Under the pieces are notes generated by a model, which saw only the letters and a program-made list of their open reading frames with translations, did not search any database and was not told the DNA's origin. Positions 44,698 to 54,996 of a stretch of DNA of 64,000 nucleotides are shown piece by piece. Origin of the DNA: Paenibacillus sp. FSL R10-2734 (GTDB lineage: Bacteria; Bacillota; Bacilli; Paenibacillales; Paenibacillaceae); NCBI RefSeq assembly GCF_037963865.1, contig NZ_CP150170.1:2480001-2544000 (forward strand). Direction: 5' to 3'. The translations under genes and the position numbers were made by a program. Numbering within the stretch: position 1 is the stretch's first letter; every line of letters starts with the position of its first letter.

Positions 44698-47163
44698 ATG
44701 CAACTAATCGATCTAAACGGGAAATGGAAAATGAAACGACTTCAGGAGCCAAAATGGCTAGAAGCTAGCGTGCCTGGCTCTGTATACCATGACTTGCTGA
44801 ATGCTGGAGAAATGCCGGATCCGTTCTACCGTGAGCAGGAGTATGAGGTCCTGGAACTATCCAATTACGATTACGAATATAAACGTAGCTTTCAGGTGGA
44901 GGCGGGAGTGCTGGAGCATGACCGAGTATTTCTGCTGTGTGAAGGGCTGGATACGCTATGTGAGCTATATCTGAATGAAACTAACATTCTGAACAGTGAC
45001 AATATGCACAGGACGTATGAAGTGGATATCAAGTCCGTATTGAAGGCAGGAGACAATACGATTCACGCCATTTTTCGCTCCCCAGTAGAATTCACTTTAA
45101 GGAAGCAAGCGGAACTGCCGCTTAGTGGCTGTGCTGATGCAGTAGAAGGGATTTCTCATCTGCGCAAAGCGCACTCTATGTTCGGTTGGGACTGGGGTCC
45201 GAAGCTACCCGATCTAGGAATCTGGCGCAGTCTCTCCATTCAGGGTTATAACAGTGCCCGTCTTGACGATGTTTATATTACACAATTCCACGAGAAGGAT
45301 AAGGTCACGCTGGATGTTCGAGTAAGAACAGAGAGCTGGCAGGAGGCTGATCGAGAAATTGTGGTCAAAGTTCATACACCAGCGGGTTTGAGCATTGAGC
45401 GTAGGGTATCTGAAAGTATTGGAACAGATCATCATATTGCACTGGAAATTACGGAGCCAGAGCTGTGGTGGCCAAATAATCTCGGTGCTCAGCCACTGTA
45501 TAACGTAGAGGTTGTACTTGTGCAGAAAGCGCAGGAGCTAAATCGTAGAGAGCTGAGGATTGGACTCAGAACGATTACTGTGAAGCAGGAAGAAGATCAG
45601 TGGGGAGAATCGTTTGCCTTTGAAGTCAACGGTGTGCTTATTTTCTCGACGGGTGCCGACTATATTCTGGAAGACAATCTACTACCTCGCGTGACTAGGG
45701 AGCGTACGGATCGCTTGCTCCAAAGCTGCGTGGCTGCCAATTTCAATACAATCCGCGTATGGGGCGGCGGTTATTATCCAGATGATTATTTCTATGATCT
45801 CTGCGATGAATATGGTCTTATCGTCTGGCAGGATCATCTGTATGCATGTGGCATCTATGCCCTGACAGAAGCTTTCGAGGAGAACATCACGCACGAGACC
45901 ATCGACAACATGAAACGTCTTCGCCATCATGCTTCGCTAGGCTTGTGGTGCGGCAACAACGAGCAGGAGCTGGCCTGGGACGAATGGGACTGGGAGAAGC
46001 ATTACTCTTTGCAGCTAAAGGCAGATTATATTAAGCATTATGAGGTGCTTCTACCGGCAATCGCTAAAGAAATTGATCCGAACACCTTCTACTGGCGTGC
46101 TTCACCCTCCTCCAAGGGTAGCTTTGACAAGCCAAATGACGAGAATTACGGAGATATGCATTACTGGGGAGTCTGGCATGGGAAAGAACCGTTTACCGAT
46201 TACCGGAAGCTTTATCCGCGCTATATGTCTGAATTCGGACTACAGTCCTTTCCGGGCATGAAGACCATCGAATCGTTCACGCTGCCGGAGGACCGTAATA
46301 TCTTCTCATATGTCATGGAGTCCCATCAGAAGAACAATACCGGGAATGAGAAAATTCTCTACTATATCGGAGAGACCTACAAATATCCGAAGGATTTCGA
46401 GTCTGTCTTGTATGCCTCGCAGTTGATCCAAGCAGAAGGTATGCGTTGCGGCGTTGAGCACTGGCGCAGACATAGAGGTCGCTGTATGGGTGCGTTGTAT
46501 TGGCAGTTGAACGACTGCTGGCCGGTAGCTTCTTGGTCCAGCATCGACTATTATGGCCGGTGGAAGGCTATGCATTATGCGGCTAAACATTTCTTCGCGC
46601 CGATTCTTGCTTCTGCCCATGACGAAGGGACGAAGGTCTCCCTTCATGTCTCCAATGAAAGCAGAGAGCAAGTTGTTGGTGAATTGAGCTGGAGACTGCT
46701 CACTCGGGCATCGGAGGTCTTGCTGGAAGGCACGAAGCCAGTAGAGCTTGCCGCGTTAAGTACTGCTGAGTTCGAGCAGCTTGATTTCGCCCACATTCTG
46801 GATACGAAAGGGAAGAAACGTGAGACTTATCTAGAATATTCTTTTGAGGTAGATGGCGAGACGAAGAGCGGTGGAACGGTCCTATTTGTGAAGCCGAAGC
46901 ATTTTAACTTCGTTGACCCTGAGCTTGAAGCCGTACTCACAGAGGAAGAAGATAGATTCGTCATTACTGTGAAGGCCAAGGCGTATGCTCGTTTTGTCGG
47001 TCTAGACTTCAAGGAAAGAGATGCGATCTTTAGCGACAACTATTTCGACATGTCGGGTGGCACAACAAAAACCATTACAATCGCTAAAAAAGATCTCGAC
47101 AAGCCGGCTACAGTGGAAGAACTGCGTGCACAGCTTACTGTACGCTCTGTCTTTGATATTTAA
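44698..47163 (+). CDS. GH2 beta-mannosidase
   Basis: The 821-residue cytoplasmic enzyme has the GH2 order of sugar-binding sandwich, immunoglobulin-like domain and barrel. The acid/base is E422 in WCGNNEQELAW and the nucleophile E512 in YMSEFGLQSFP. The beta-mannosidase subgroup is indicated by the N-terminal PGSVYHDLLNAGEMPDPFYR pattern and the WGWDWGPKLP-like stretch (FGWDWGPKLPDLGIW). It releases mannose from the non-reducing end of beta-mannosides, such as galactomannan or N-glycan-core fragments. It is monocistronic, with an adjacent divergent AraC regulator and a terminator. Family and specificity are among the firmest in the window. Confidence 0.93.
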   Translation: MQLIDLNGKWKMKRLQEPKWLEASVPGSVYHDLLNAGEMPDPFYREQEYEVLELSNYDYEYKRSFQVEAGVLEHDRVFLLCEGLDTLCELYLNETNILNSDNMHRTYEVDIKSVLKAGDNTIHAIFRSPVEFTLRKQAELPLSGCADAVEGISHLRKAHSMFGWDWGPKLPDLGIWRSLSIQGYNSARLDDVYITQFHEKDKVTLDVRVRTESWQEADREIVVKVHTPAGLSIERRVSESIGTDHHIALEITEPELWWPNNLGAQPLYNVEVVLVQKAQELNRRELRIGLRTITVKQEEDQWGESFAFEVNGVLIFSTGADYILEDNLLPRVTRERTDRLLQSCVAANFNTIRVWGGGYYPDDYFYDLCDEYGLIVWQDHLYACGIYALTEAFEENITHETIDNMKRLRHHASLGLWCGNNEQELAWDEWDWEKHYSLQLKADYIKHYEVLLPAIAKEIDPNTFYWRASPSSKGSFDKPNDENYGDMHYWGVWHGKEPFTDYRKLYPRYMSEFGLQSFPGMKTIESFTLPEDRNIFSYVMESHQKNNTGNEKILYYIGETYKYPKDFESVLYASQLIQAEGMRCGVEHWRRHRGRCMGALYWQLNDCWPVASWSSIDYYGRWKAMHYAAKHFFAPILASAHDEGTKVSLHVSNESREQVVGELSWRLLTRASEVLLEGTKPVELAALSTAEFEQLDFAHILDTKGKKRETYLEYSFEVDGETKSGGTVLFVKPKHFNFVDPELEAVLTEEEDRFVITVKAKAYARFVGLDFKERDAIFSDNYFDMSGGTTKTITIAKKDLDKPATVEELRAQLTVRSVFDI

Positions 47164-47177
47164 ATAGGAAGAATTGC

Positions 47178-47213
47178 AAAAAGAGTGCCTCTAATATGGG
47201 GGCTCTTTTTTTA
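47178..47213 (+). terminator. Terminator after beta-mannosidase
   Basis: AAAAAGAGTGCC ... GGGGGCTCTTTTTTT. Confidence 0.75.
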
Positions 47214-47555
47214 CGTGAATGTAAGGATTGATCAGGGGTGTAGCAGCACAGAGTAGCTTTAAAACGCTGATGGGTGACTAATCAGACTTAATGAGACTAC
47301 TAATCAGACTTAATCGTTATCAGTAACGATAACCGGCCAATAAACCTGCGAAAGTACATCTTTTAGTGATATGAGGAGGGCTAAAGCATTGATTTCTGCG
47401 AAACTGCAGTTATTCTTGCGCCAGAAGAAGTCTTCGATCCATAAGTGAGGATATACGTGCACGTCAGCAGTTTTTGGACTTTAATGAAGAGAACATCAGT
47501 ACAAAAACTGTACCTTTGCAGGCTTTTTCTAGTCTAGCGAAAGGTATGAATGATA
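47213..47555. repeat. Intergenic repeat, copy 2 (related to 4672-4920)
   Basis: It carries the same ordered word blocks as copy 1, including CTGCGAAAGTACATCTTTTAGTG, CTGCAGTTATTCTTGC, GCCAGAAGAAG and TCTAGTCTAGCGAAAGGTATG, with an extra ACTAATCAGACTTAATGAG tandem duplication near 47277-47312. No ORF is seen. The rest of the 533-base gap is the promoter described next. Confidence 0.65.
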
Positions 47556-47627
47556 GCGCGTTCCACCATAATCGGTTCAATTAAAGTAACTTCCAATGAA
47601 AACGACAAAAATCCAATCGTTGTTATA

Positions 47628-47656
47628 TGGTTACGCTTTCAGACGCCGACTATAAT
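47628..47656 (+). promoter_or_regulatory. Promoter and cre of the third importer
   Basis: TGGTTACGCTTTCA (47628-47641) is a good cre match and covers the weak -35. TATAAT lies at 47651-47656, 17 bases after the TGGTTA hexamer. Binding of CcpA would exclude polymerase. Confidence 0.65.
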
Positions 47657-47696
47657 GACAATACAAGATGATTAACTTGCTGAAAGAGGTGATGAA

Positions 47697-48590
47697 ATGC
47701 TAGCAAGACTCTCTAAATACCGATGGCAATACCTGATGATTCTGCCAGCCGTTGTGCTGTTGTTCTTATTCAGCTACATTCCAATGGCTGGCATTCAAGT
47801 TGCCTTCAAGGATTTTCATATTGGAGGGACGATCTGGAACAGCGAATGGATAGGGCTAGAGAACTTTTCTTTTTTGCAGGATGACCAGTTCTGGGTTGTG
47901 GTGAAAAATACAATCTGGATTGCCCTCCTCAAATTTGTATTCGGATTTCCTGCACCGATTATGCTGGCCCTGCTCATTAATGAGGTCAGAAATAACACCT
48001 TTAAGCGGTTTGTCCAGTCCGTCAGTTACCTGCCCCACTTTTTCTCATGGATCGTTGTAGCTTATATTCTCCAATCCCTGCTTACCCTTGATGGTGGTTT
48101 GGTTAATCAGTTAATCGTCAATATGGGCGGCGATCCGGTCTTCTTCATGGGTTCTACACAATGGTTCCGCCCGATGATTGTTGCCAGCGGGTTGTGGAAG
48201 GAAGTGGGCTGGAATACGATTCTTTACTTGGCGGCGATTACAACGATTGATCCGCAGCTCTATGAAGCAGCTAAGGTAGAAGGCGCCGGTAGAATGGCAC
48301 AAATACGTCATATTACACTGCCTGGCATGATGCCAACCATAGCCATCGTATTGATTTTAAGTATGCCGAGTCTTATTACGGTTGGTATGGATCAGATTTA
48401 TCCACTTATGAATCCAGCCAATCAGCCTGTGGCGGATGTCCTAGATACATACATTCTGCGTAGTGGACTGCAGCAGGGGTATTTTGGAATGGCGACGGCG
48501 GTTGGTCTGCTGTCTTCGGTAATCAGCCTAATTCTGGTCCTTATAACGAATCAGCTAGCCAGAAAATTCAACGGAGAGGGGCTATGGTAG
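47697..48590 (+). CDS. Sugar ABC transporter permease, LplB type (third importer)
   Basis: The 297-residue membrane subunit begins MLARLSKYRWQYLMILPAVV and has an EAA loop (EAAKVEGAGRMAQIRHITLPG). The ribosome site AAGAGGTGA precedes the ATG. It is the first gene of an apparent five-gene operon: two permeases, binding protein, kinase and response regulator. A cre covers the promoter. As with the other importers, no ATPase is encoded nearby. Confidence 0.92.
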   Translation: MLARLSKYRWQYLMILPAVVLLFLFSYIPMAGIQVAFKDFHIGGTIWNSEWIGLENFSFLQDDQFWVVVKNTIWIALLKFVFGFPAPIMLALLINEVRNNTFKRFVQSVSYLPHFFSWIVVAYILQSLLTLDGGLVNQLIVNMGGDPVFFMGSTQWFRPMIVASGLWKEVGWNTILYLAAITTIDPQLYEAAKVEGAGRMAQIRHITLPGMMPTIAIVLILSMPSLITVGMDQIYPLMNPANQPVADVLDTYILRSGLQQGYFGMATAVGLLSSVISLILVLITNQLARKFNGEGLW

Positions 48591-48593
48591 GCG

Positions 48594-49490
48594 ATGAAGA
48601 CTTCTTTAAGAGACAAGACGGCCCAGGTAATCATTATTATTCTGCTGTCACTCCTATGTGTTTCAGTGATCTACCCCTTCATGTACATGCTGGCGGTCTC
48701 TCTGAATGTAGGTAGTGATGCCGCCAAAGGCGGAGTGTATCTATGGCCGAGGGAATTCACTCTATACAACTATGAGATCGTGCTGGGAAATGCCGTGATC
48801 CGCCATGCCTACCTGATCACCATTGGACGGACATTGATTGGAACCTTCATCGGACTGCTCGTCACCTTGCTAGTAGCTTATGGGTTATCCTATCGGCAGC
48901 TCCCATTTCGTAAGCAGATTCTTGCTTATGTGCTAATTACGATGCTATTCAGCGGAGGACTCATCCCTCTCTATATTCAGCTTAACAACCTATCCCTACT
49001 TAACTCGTTCTGGGTATATATTATTCCTTCCGCCTTCTCGGCATGGAATATGTTCGTCATGATGAAGTTCATTCAAGGTATTCCTGAAGCGCTGATTGAG
49101 TCGGCTGAAATTGACGGCGCGAATCCACTGCGGATTCTGATTGTTGTTGTGTTACCGCTCTCCAAGCCTATGCTTGCCGCCATCGGTCTGTTCACGGCGG
49201 TGGGTCACTGGAACGACTGGTTTGCTGGAGCCTTTTATGTCAGTGACCAGAACCTTATTCCGGTGCAGACCTTCTTGCAGCAACTCCTATCCGCTCAGGA
49301 TATCTCAACGGTTCTTGGGTCCAACAATAATCAGGAAGCGTTGGCACGTGGGACGATGCTGTCCAATGTGACCCTGATGTCGATCAAGATGGCTACGGTT
49401 ATGGTCAGTGCGCTTCCGATCCTCTGCGTATATCCATTTCTACAGAAATATTTTGTTAAAGGAGTGCTGATCGGCTCTGTTAAAGGTTAA
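48594..49490 (+). CDS. Sugar ABC transporter permease, YtcP type (third importer)
   Basis: The 298-residue second membrane subunit starts at ATG 48594, three bases after the first permease stop, with GGAGAGGGG inside the end of that gene as ribosome site; the two are translationally coupled. Its EAA loop is ESAEIDGANPLRILIVVVLP and it ends FLQKYFVKGVLIGSVKG. Confidence 0.93.
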   Translation: MKTSLRDKTAQVIIIILLSLLCVSVIYPFMYMLAVSLNVGSDAAKGGVYLWPREFTLYNYEIVLGNAVIRHAYLITIGRTLIGTFIGLLVTLLVAYGLSYRQLPFRKQILAYVLITMLFSGGLIPLYIQLNNLSLLNSFWVYIIPSAFSAWNMFVMMKFIQGIPEALIESAEIDGANPLRILIVVVLPLSKPMLAAIGLFTAVGHWNDWFAGAFYVSDQNLIPVQTFLQQLLSAQDISTVLGSNNNQEALARGTMLSNVTLMSIKMATVMVSALPILCVYPFLQKYFVKGVLIGSVKG

Positions 49491-49560
49491 GCGGCAGTCA
49501 AAGCACAGTGGGTATAAGGAAATAACAAATACCAATCTGTAATAAAGAGGGGGACAAGTC

Positions 49561-51210
49561 GTGAACGTAAGTAAATGGAGAAACAAAGGGGCGGCGATTC
49601 TGAGCGTTGCTATGCTAGTCTCGGGACTGACAGCCTGCTCGGGCAATGCTGATAAAACTACAGGTGAAGGTGCCAATGTTTCCAAAACGTTCAAGCTGTG
49701 GCTGGGATGGTCAGCGACCGTAAACAATGACAGCATGGTGCAGACCTATTGGAGAGATAAGGAACCGGGTATCAATGTCCAGATTGAGGCTACTCAAGGT
49801 GACGCTATGACTGAACTAAATTTGAAGCTTAATACAGGTGGCTTTGATGATGCGGCAATCTTTTCTCGAGGTGCTGTGGTAAATAATGCAATGATTCGTT
49901 CGAACAGTATCCTTCCGTTGGAGCAATATTTCGATATGCCAGATAAGTATCCGAGCCTTGCCGCTATACCTAAGCTATATTTGGATAAAATGAAGGATTC
50001 TTCCGGTCATATCTGGTCGATACCAAGTTGGTTTGATCAAAACCCCGAGGATCCTTGGCCCGGCTGGGCCTCCTACGGCTGGTTTGTTCGCAGTGATGTT
50101 CTTGAAAAAGTTGGGATGACAAAGGATGACCTTAAGACCTTAGATGGTATAGAGAAATATTTGAAGCTCGCAGCAGGACAGAAGGATGCGTCCGGTAAAA
50201 ACTTGTTACCACTCAGCTTCCTGTCAGATGCGAACGATGAAAATGTTATTCTTAGTACCTTCGGCGTGACTGTTAGTTCTGCTGGCGGCGTTATTCCGGT
50301 GAAGAAAAAAGGTGATGATTACCAATTCATCTATGACAATCCGCAGTATAAAGCTGCTTACCAATGGATGAACAAGATGTATAGGGAAGGACTTGTCGAC
50401 CCGGAATCTATTACAGATAAGAAAGAACGATACAAGGAAAAGAATAAATCGGGTCGTGTGGCTATGAACGTAGGTGGTTTCTTTAACATGGATGCTTCCC
50501 TGTGGGAAGTGTTGGACGGACCTACTGAGCCTTCATGGTACTATGACGTCATTCCGTATCCGCAGATTACCGGTGTTGACAAGGTGGGAGCCAACCAGAT
50601 CGTCAATCCTTATCCTGCAAATGATATTTACATCAACAAGGATACGAAGAACCTCGAAGCGATTCTAACCTTCTTTGACTATACCTTGCAGCAAAAGCCT
50701 GAGCAGCAGCAGGTAGTGAACGAAGGGCCAGCCGGCGTATTCTGGGATTGGGTGGATCAACCACTTGGAAAATGGGTGTTCACGGATGAAAAATACAAAG
50801 AGCTGCATGATTCCGGTGACCAAGCCAAGGTAGCAAGTACAAACCCTGGACTCTATGCTACTTCTTCCTACAGCAACGAATGGTACCCGTGGTGGAACTA
50901 CGGTGTAACCGATCCGAAGGGCAGATTCAAGACCATTGAATTTACGGAGACGATTGGTAAAATGGGCGGCACACGGGTTGCTGAGGATTATGACATGGTC
51001 AAAGCTAAGCCAGGTGGACTTTGGGAAAAATACTTACCAGAACTTGAGAACGTGAACAAGGAATATAAGGCCAAGCTGATGATGGCCAAGGATGATGCGT
51101 TGTTTGAACAGACTTGGACAGAGTTCCAAGGTGCACTAGAGAAACGGGCACATTGGAGTGAGTTGAAGAAAGAATGGCACGAACAGCTGCAGAACCCGGA
51201 CAAAGGTTAG
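49561..51210 (+). CDS. Extracellular sugar-binding lipoprotein (third importer)
   Basis: The 549-residue protein starts at GTG 49561 after GAGGGGG. It has a lipoprotein signal with lipobox LTAC and a long LplA-like binding fold rich in Trp and Tyr. It collects oligosaccharides for the adjacent permeases. The following kinase/regulator pair probably responds to the same sugar. Its ligand is unknown; the alpha-galactosidase at 55.0 kb points to alpha-galactosides. Confidence 0.9.
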   Translation: MNVSKWRNKGAAILSVAMLVSGLTACSGNADKTTGEGANVSKTFKLWLGWSATVNNDSMVQTYWRDKEPGINVQIEATQGDAMTELNLKLNTGGFDDAAIFSRGAVVNNAMIRSNSILPLEQYFDMPDKYPSLAAIPKLYLDKMKDSSGHIWSIPSWFDQNPEDPWPGWASYGWFVRSDVLEKVGMTKDDLKTLDGIEKYLKLAAGQKDASGKNLLPLSFLSDANDENVILSTFGVTVSSAGGVIPVKKKGDDYQFIYDNPQYKAAYQWMNKMYREGLVDPESITDKKERYKEKNKSGRVAMNVGGFFNMDASLWEVLDGPTEPSWYYDVIPYPQITGVDKVGANQIVNPYPANDIYINKDTKNLEAILTFFDYTLQQKPEQQQVVNEGPAGVFWDWVDQPLGKWVFTDEKYKELHDSGDQAKVASTNPGLYATSSYSNEWYPWWNYGVTDPKGRFKTIEFTETIGKMGGTRVAEDYDMVKAKPGGLWEKYLPELENVNKEYKAKLMMAKDDALFEQTWTEFQGALEKRAHWSELKKEWHEQLQNPDKG

Positions 51211-51248
51211 AACATTAGGGCATACAATTCATGATGAATTAGGAAAAA

Positions 51249-51289
51249 CGGGGACCTTCTTTTTATAAAAAGAGAAGGCTTCCTGTTTA
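51249..51289 (+). terminator. Hairpin between the lipoprotein and kinase genes
   Basis: CCTTCTTTTTATAAAAAGAGAAGG, extended by GGGA/TTCC, lies between the two genes. It probably lowers, rather than stops, expression of the kinase and regulator. Confidence 0.5.
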
Positions 51290-51342
51290 TTCCTGCGTTA
51301 TGGGGTCCACGTCATAGTGTGATCTTGAAAGGAGAATGTCCC

Positions 51343-53178
51343 TTGCGATTATGGCTGGAGCGGACCATCATTGGATTCACCCAAAGTATGAGTTTGCGTG
51401 GAAAAATTTTAAGTATGTACATCGTCATTCTGCTAATTCCTACTCTGATTCTTGGTAGCTGCGCGATTTATTTGGTCATCCGGAGTTTTCACCACAGTTA
51501 TCTGGTCACTATGAATGAAGCGGTGCGGCAGACGGCGCGTAATGTTGATTTTGGCAAGCAAAGCTATGAGCTTCTGGCAGTCCGGAAGACCACAGACGGT
51601 GAATTGGTAGCTCGACTGGGGAGGGAATATACCGATCGGGCCGAGATTGTAGATACGGTAAATTATGTGGACCGAACCTTCCTGATTACGAGCAAATATT
51701 TACCGGGTATCGCCGATTTCCGAATTTATCATACGAACGATACGCTGGTGCAAGATGGGCAATTATTGTGGCGGCCTGAGGAGCGATTGCTCTCTGGAAT
51801 GAATGAAAGCGAATGGTTTGAGAAGGTGATCCACGCACCGGTGGCATTGAGCTGGAGTAGTATTCCTGGAAATTCGGACCAAATCATTCTCTCCCGCAAA
51901 ATCATTAGCCCAAACGGAAATGTTCTGGGAGCCGTGTATATCTTACTGAACTACGATGCCGTATTTGGTGAGCTTTTGGGAGAGCCTTTTAATGAGAGTG
52001 GCAGCCTGTATATCGTGGATCAGAACCAGCAGATTCTTGCCGCTACAGAGAGGGAGAGGATCAGGAGGTTTATGCTATCAGCTGGGGATACGGAGCTAAG
52101 TGGATCTGGCTTTGGAAAAGCTGCCGATACTTATGATCCTCAGGGAGACAATGCACTGGTCATCCGCAAGCCTTTGTCTTCGGGTTGGAGTGTTGTCGCA
52201 GTGATCCACACCAAATTCATGGATGGTCAGTATTGGACGGTACTTGTTCTCGTGGTCGGGATCACGGCCTTTTTTCTTCTATTGTCGATCTTTCTGATGC
52301 TCACCATCATCAAAAATATTGTTCTGCGTATTCGCAAGTTAGGTAATCGCATGAGCGATCTGTCACGTGGGGACTTTGAAGTGATGGTGCGTAGTTCTGG
52401 TCATGACGAGCTCGGAGAGTTAGAAAATGTCTTTAATTCCATGTCTGGCCAACTCGGTCAATTGGTCGAAGATATCCGTAAGGCCGGACTGATGGAGAGA
52501 GAGCAGGCCTTCAAAGCCTTGCAAGCTCAGATTAACCCACATTTTATCTATAACTCCCTAGGTTTAATCCGTTGGCGAGCACTGGATATGCAGGATGATG
52601 AGCAGATTAGAATCATCGATGCACTAACCATATTTTACCGGCTGACACTGAATAACAAGATTAGCGTGGTGCCGATTAGGGAGGAATTGGAGCATGTCAA
52701 AGCCTATATGGAGATCCAGCAGTTACGTTACCCGGAACGGGTCAATGTGCAATGGGAGATAGACGATGAGGCTCTGAATTACTATACGATCAAAACCATC
52801 CTGCAACCCATCGTGGAGAACTGTTATTTACACGGGACTATCACACGGAAGAAGGAGGCTTTAATTGTCATTTCCGTACGGTATAAAGAGGGCAATATCA
52901 TTATTTCTGTGTATGACAATGGTAAGGGTATTCCACCAGAAACCGTTAGAGAAATGAAAGAAGCAAGTTATGTGAGTAAAAGTAAAAGCAAAGGCAACGG
53001 GTTCGGCACGGCTAATATTAAGGAGCGTTTAGGGCTTTATTTTGGAGAGAAGGCAATGTTCAATGTGGAGAGTGAAGAGGGTGGATGGACGCTTATAACT
53101 ATAAAATTTCCTGCCTGTTCAGAACCAATGAGTCTTGGAAGGGAAGTGCAGCATGCTGAGCGTATTGATCGTGGATGA
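51343..53178 (+). CDS. Sensor histidine kinase, YesM type
   Basis: The 611-residue kinase has transmembrane helices at about 28-50 and 300-325, a large extracellular sensor, and HAMP. The phosphorylated H400 is in INPHFIYNSLGL. The ATP-binding N box is PIVENCYLHG and the G box YDNGKGIP. TTG at 51343 is taken because AAAGGAGA precedes it at normal spacing; the in-frame GTG at 51319 lacks a ribosome site. It overlaps its response regulator by 26 bases, so it is a translationally coupled pair controlling the importer just upstream. Confidence 0.92.
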   Translation: MRLWLERTIIGFTQSMSLRGKILSMYIVILLIPTLILGSCAIYLVIRSFHHSYLVTMNEAVRQTARNVDFGKQSYELLAVRKTTDGELVARLGREYTDRAEIVDTVNYVDRTFLITSKYLPGIADFRIYHTNDTLVQDGQLLWRPEERLLSGMNESEWFEKVIHAPVALSWSSIPGNSDQIILSRKIISPNGNVLGAVYILLNYDAVFGELLGEPFNESGSLYIVDQNQQILAATERERIRRFMLSAGDTELSGSGFGKAADTYDPQGDNALVIRKPLSSGWSVVAVIHTKFMDGQYWTVLVLVVGITAFFLLLSIFLMLTIIKNIVLRIRKLGNRMSDLSRGDFEVMVRSSGHDELGELENVFNSMSGQLGQLVEDIRKAGLMEREQAFKALQAQINPHFIYNSLGLIRWRALDMQDDEQIRIIDALTIFYRLTLNNKISVVPIREELEHVKAYMEIQQLRYPERVNVQWEIDDEALNYYTIKTILQPIVENCYLHGTITRKKEALIVISVRYKEGNIIISVYDNGKGIPPETVREMKEASYVSKSKSKGNGFGTANIKERLGLYFGEKAMFNVESEEGGWTLITIKFPACSEPMSLGREVQHAERIDRG

Positions 53179-54775
53179 TGAACCATCTAATATTCAAGGC
53201 CTTGTCCGATATATCGAATGGAGGAATCTGGGTTATGAGAATCCGGTGACCTTCGAGTCCGGTGAAGAAGCACTAGAGGCATTGGGCGAGACAAAGTTTG
53301 ATGTGCTAATCAGTGATGTTTCCATGCCCGGGATGACCGGGATAGAACTCGTAGCCAAAGCTAAGAGGATCCATCCACATCTACAGGTTCTAATGATCAG
53401 TGGCTACAATGAATTCGAATTTGTACGCGATGCCATTGATGTCGGTGCACAAGCTTACGTTATGAAACCACTTAAGCTGGCGGAGGTTTCAAGCCGTCTA
53501 TCCATGCTGAGGGGTACGTTGGAGAAGATGAGCGCAATTAATGAGCAGACCCGTGAACTTGAGAAAAAAGTGTCCGAGAGCATGAAGCTGACGAAGGAGC
53601 GATTTGTCAGTGACCTGATCGCCGGTATTGCTCAGGCAGATGAAATGCTACTATCTTGGTATCAGCTATTGAAGCTTCCAACGTTAGAGCAAGGTTTGCG
53701 CATTATTGTGTTTGGTCTGGATCATTTTCTGTCCTCGGGGAAAGAAGCGAAGGAGAGAGTAATGCTAGGGGGACTGTTTCGGAAGACGATCGATATCGGC
53801 CTTTCTGATCATATGGCGTCCAATTTATTTTCTGTGCAGACGGAAGCGGACGAGATCGTGGTGCTTGAACTGAATCATACTGCTGAGGATAAAGCCTTAA
53901 TAGAGAAAAAAATTCGCTTCATTCAGGAAATGGTCATGGAACAATTCGAATCTACTGTAACCATCGGCTGCAGTCGGATAAGCACTAGCTGGCAGGAGGT
54001 TCCGCTTCTCTATAAGGAGGTGCGGTTCACGATGGCGCAATCGCGTTTAATCGAAGACGGGCAGATTGCTCGTTTTGAGCAGCTTGATACAATCGAATTC
54101 AAGGATTACCGGCTGCGTGAAGAATTGATGCCAGAGATGATCAAGCTTATGGAAGCTGGCGACGCAGTTGGAGTGGGTCAGCGTATGAAACATATGTGTG
54201 ATCTTCTTCTCTCTAAAGAGCCAGTCTCTTTTTCTTACGTGCAGGCCTTTGGTATGAGCTTCTTGAGTGAACTAATACGTGCGCTTAAGTGGGGAGGTAA
54301 GCCGGATGAAGAGAATAATATCCTCATGTGGCGTCAACTACTGGATTGCGGCAGCACAGCCAAAATTATTGATGTTCTAGTTGAATATGTAGACCGTTAT
54401 ATGCATACAGACAAGGATGAACATATCAACCAGCAACGCAATCTGATTCGTAAAGTAGCAAATTTTATTAAGGAACGAATTCATGAGAATTGGACCGTTA
54501 AGCAGCTGTCCGAACAGTTTAATCTCAACGCTAGTTATTTGAGTGTATTGTTCAAGAAGGAGATGGGCATCACGATCTCTGACTATGTCCAAGAGACTCG
54601 AATCAAGCTGGCTCGACAGCTGCTTCAGGACCCGGGAATCAAGATCTATGAAGTAGCCGAACAAGTGGGCATTCAGACCTCAGCCTATTTCACCTACCTT
54701 TTTAAGAAGATCGTTGGCTGCACACCACAAGAGTTTAGAAATTACCACTACACCGAAGTGAACACAGTCGATTGA
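53153..54775 (+). CDS. Two-component response regulator, YesN type (AraC output)
   Basis: The 540-residue protein has a receiver domain (D55 in VLISDVSMPGMTG, Lys in YVMKPLKLAE), a middle linker domain, and an AraC HTH in the last 100 residues. The ATG at 53153 has GGAAGGGAAG upstream and lies inside the kinase gene. It is the cognate regulator of the kinase at 51343 and probably activates the third importer operon and perhaps the GH36 gene downstream. Confidence 0.92.
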   Translation: MLSVLIVDDEPSNIQGLVRYIEWRNLGYENPVTFESGEEALEALGETKFDVLISDVSMPGMTGIELVAKAKRIHPHLQVLMISGYNEFEFVRDAIDVGAQAYVMKPLKLAEVSSRLSMLRGTLEKMSAINEQTRELEKKVSESMKLTKERFVSDLIAGIAQADEMLLSWYQLLKLPTLEQGLRIIVFGLDHFLSSGKEAKERVMLGGLFRKTIDIGLSDHMASNLFSVQTEADEIVVLELNHTAEDKALIEKKIRFIQEMVMEQFESTVTIGCSRISTSWQEVPLLYKEVRFTMAQSRLIEDGQIARFEQLDTIEFKDYRLREELMPEMIKLMEAGDAVGVGQRMKHMCDLLLSKEPVSFSYVQAFGMSFLSELIRALKWGGKPDEENNILMWRQLLDCGSTAKIIDVLVEYVDRYMHTDKDEHINQQRNLIRKVANFIKERIHENWTVKQLSEQFNLNASYLSVLFKKEMGITISDYVQETRIKLARQLLQDPGIKIYEVAEQVGIQTSAYFTYLFKKIVGCTPQEFRNYHYTEVNTVD

Positions 54776-54879
54776 TGAATGTTAATACGCCCTTATTCCG
54801 CCTTTAAATGAACGATTAACCCTCTCTATTTTAACAGTTTCATACTGAGATGATTTTAGATCAATATTTTACTAGTGAA

Positions 54880-54904
54880 GGTATAGATATTCAGATTGTA
54901 TACC
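54880..54904. promoter_or_regulatory. Inverted repeat upstream of GH36
   Basis: GGTATA-N13-TATACC, extended by AGG/CCT, lies about 95 bases before the alpha-galactosidase start in the 221-base gap. It may be an operator; no promoter hexamers are certain here. Confidence 0.3.
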
Positions 54905-54996
54905 CTTCCATTTATCTTTAAAATAGACTCAAACAACGAGATAAATCAAGCCAATTATATTACAACAAGATCTGATAAGAAGAGTGGGAGGATATT

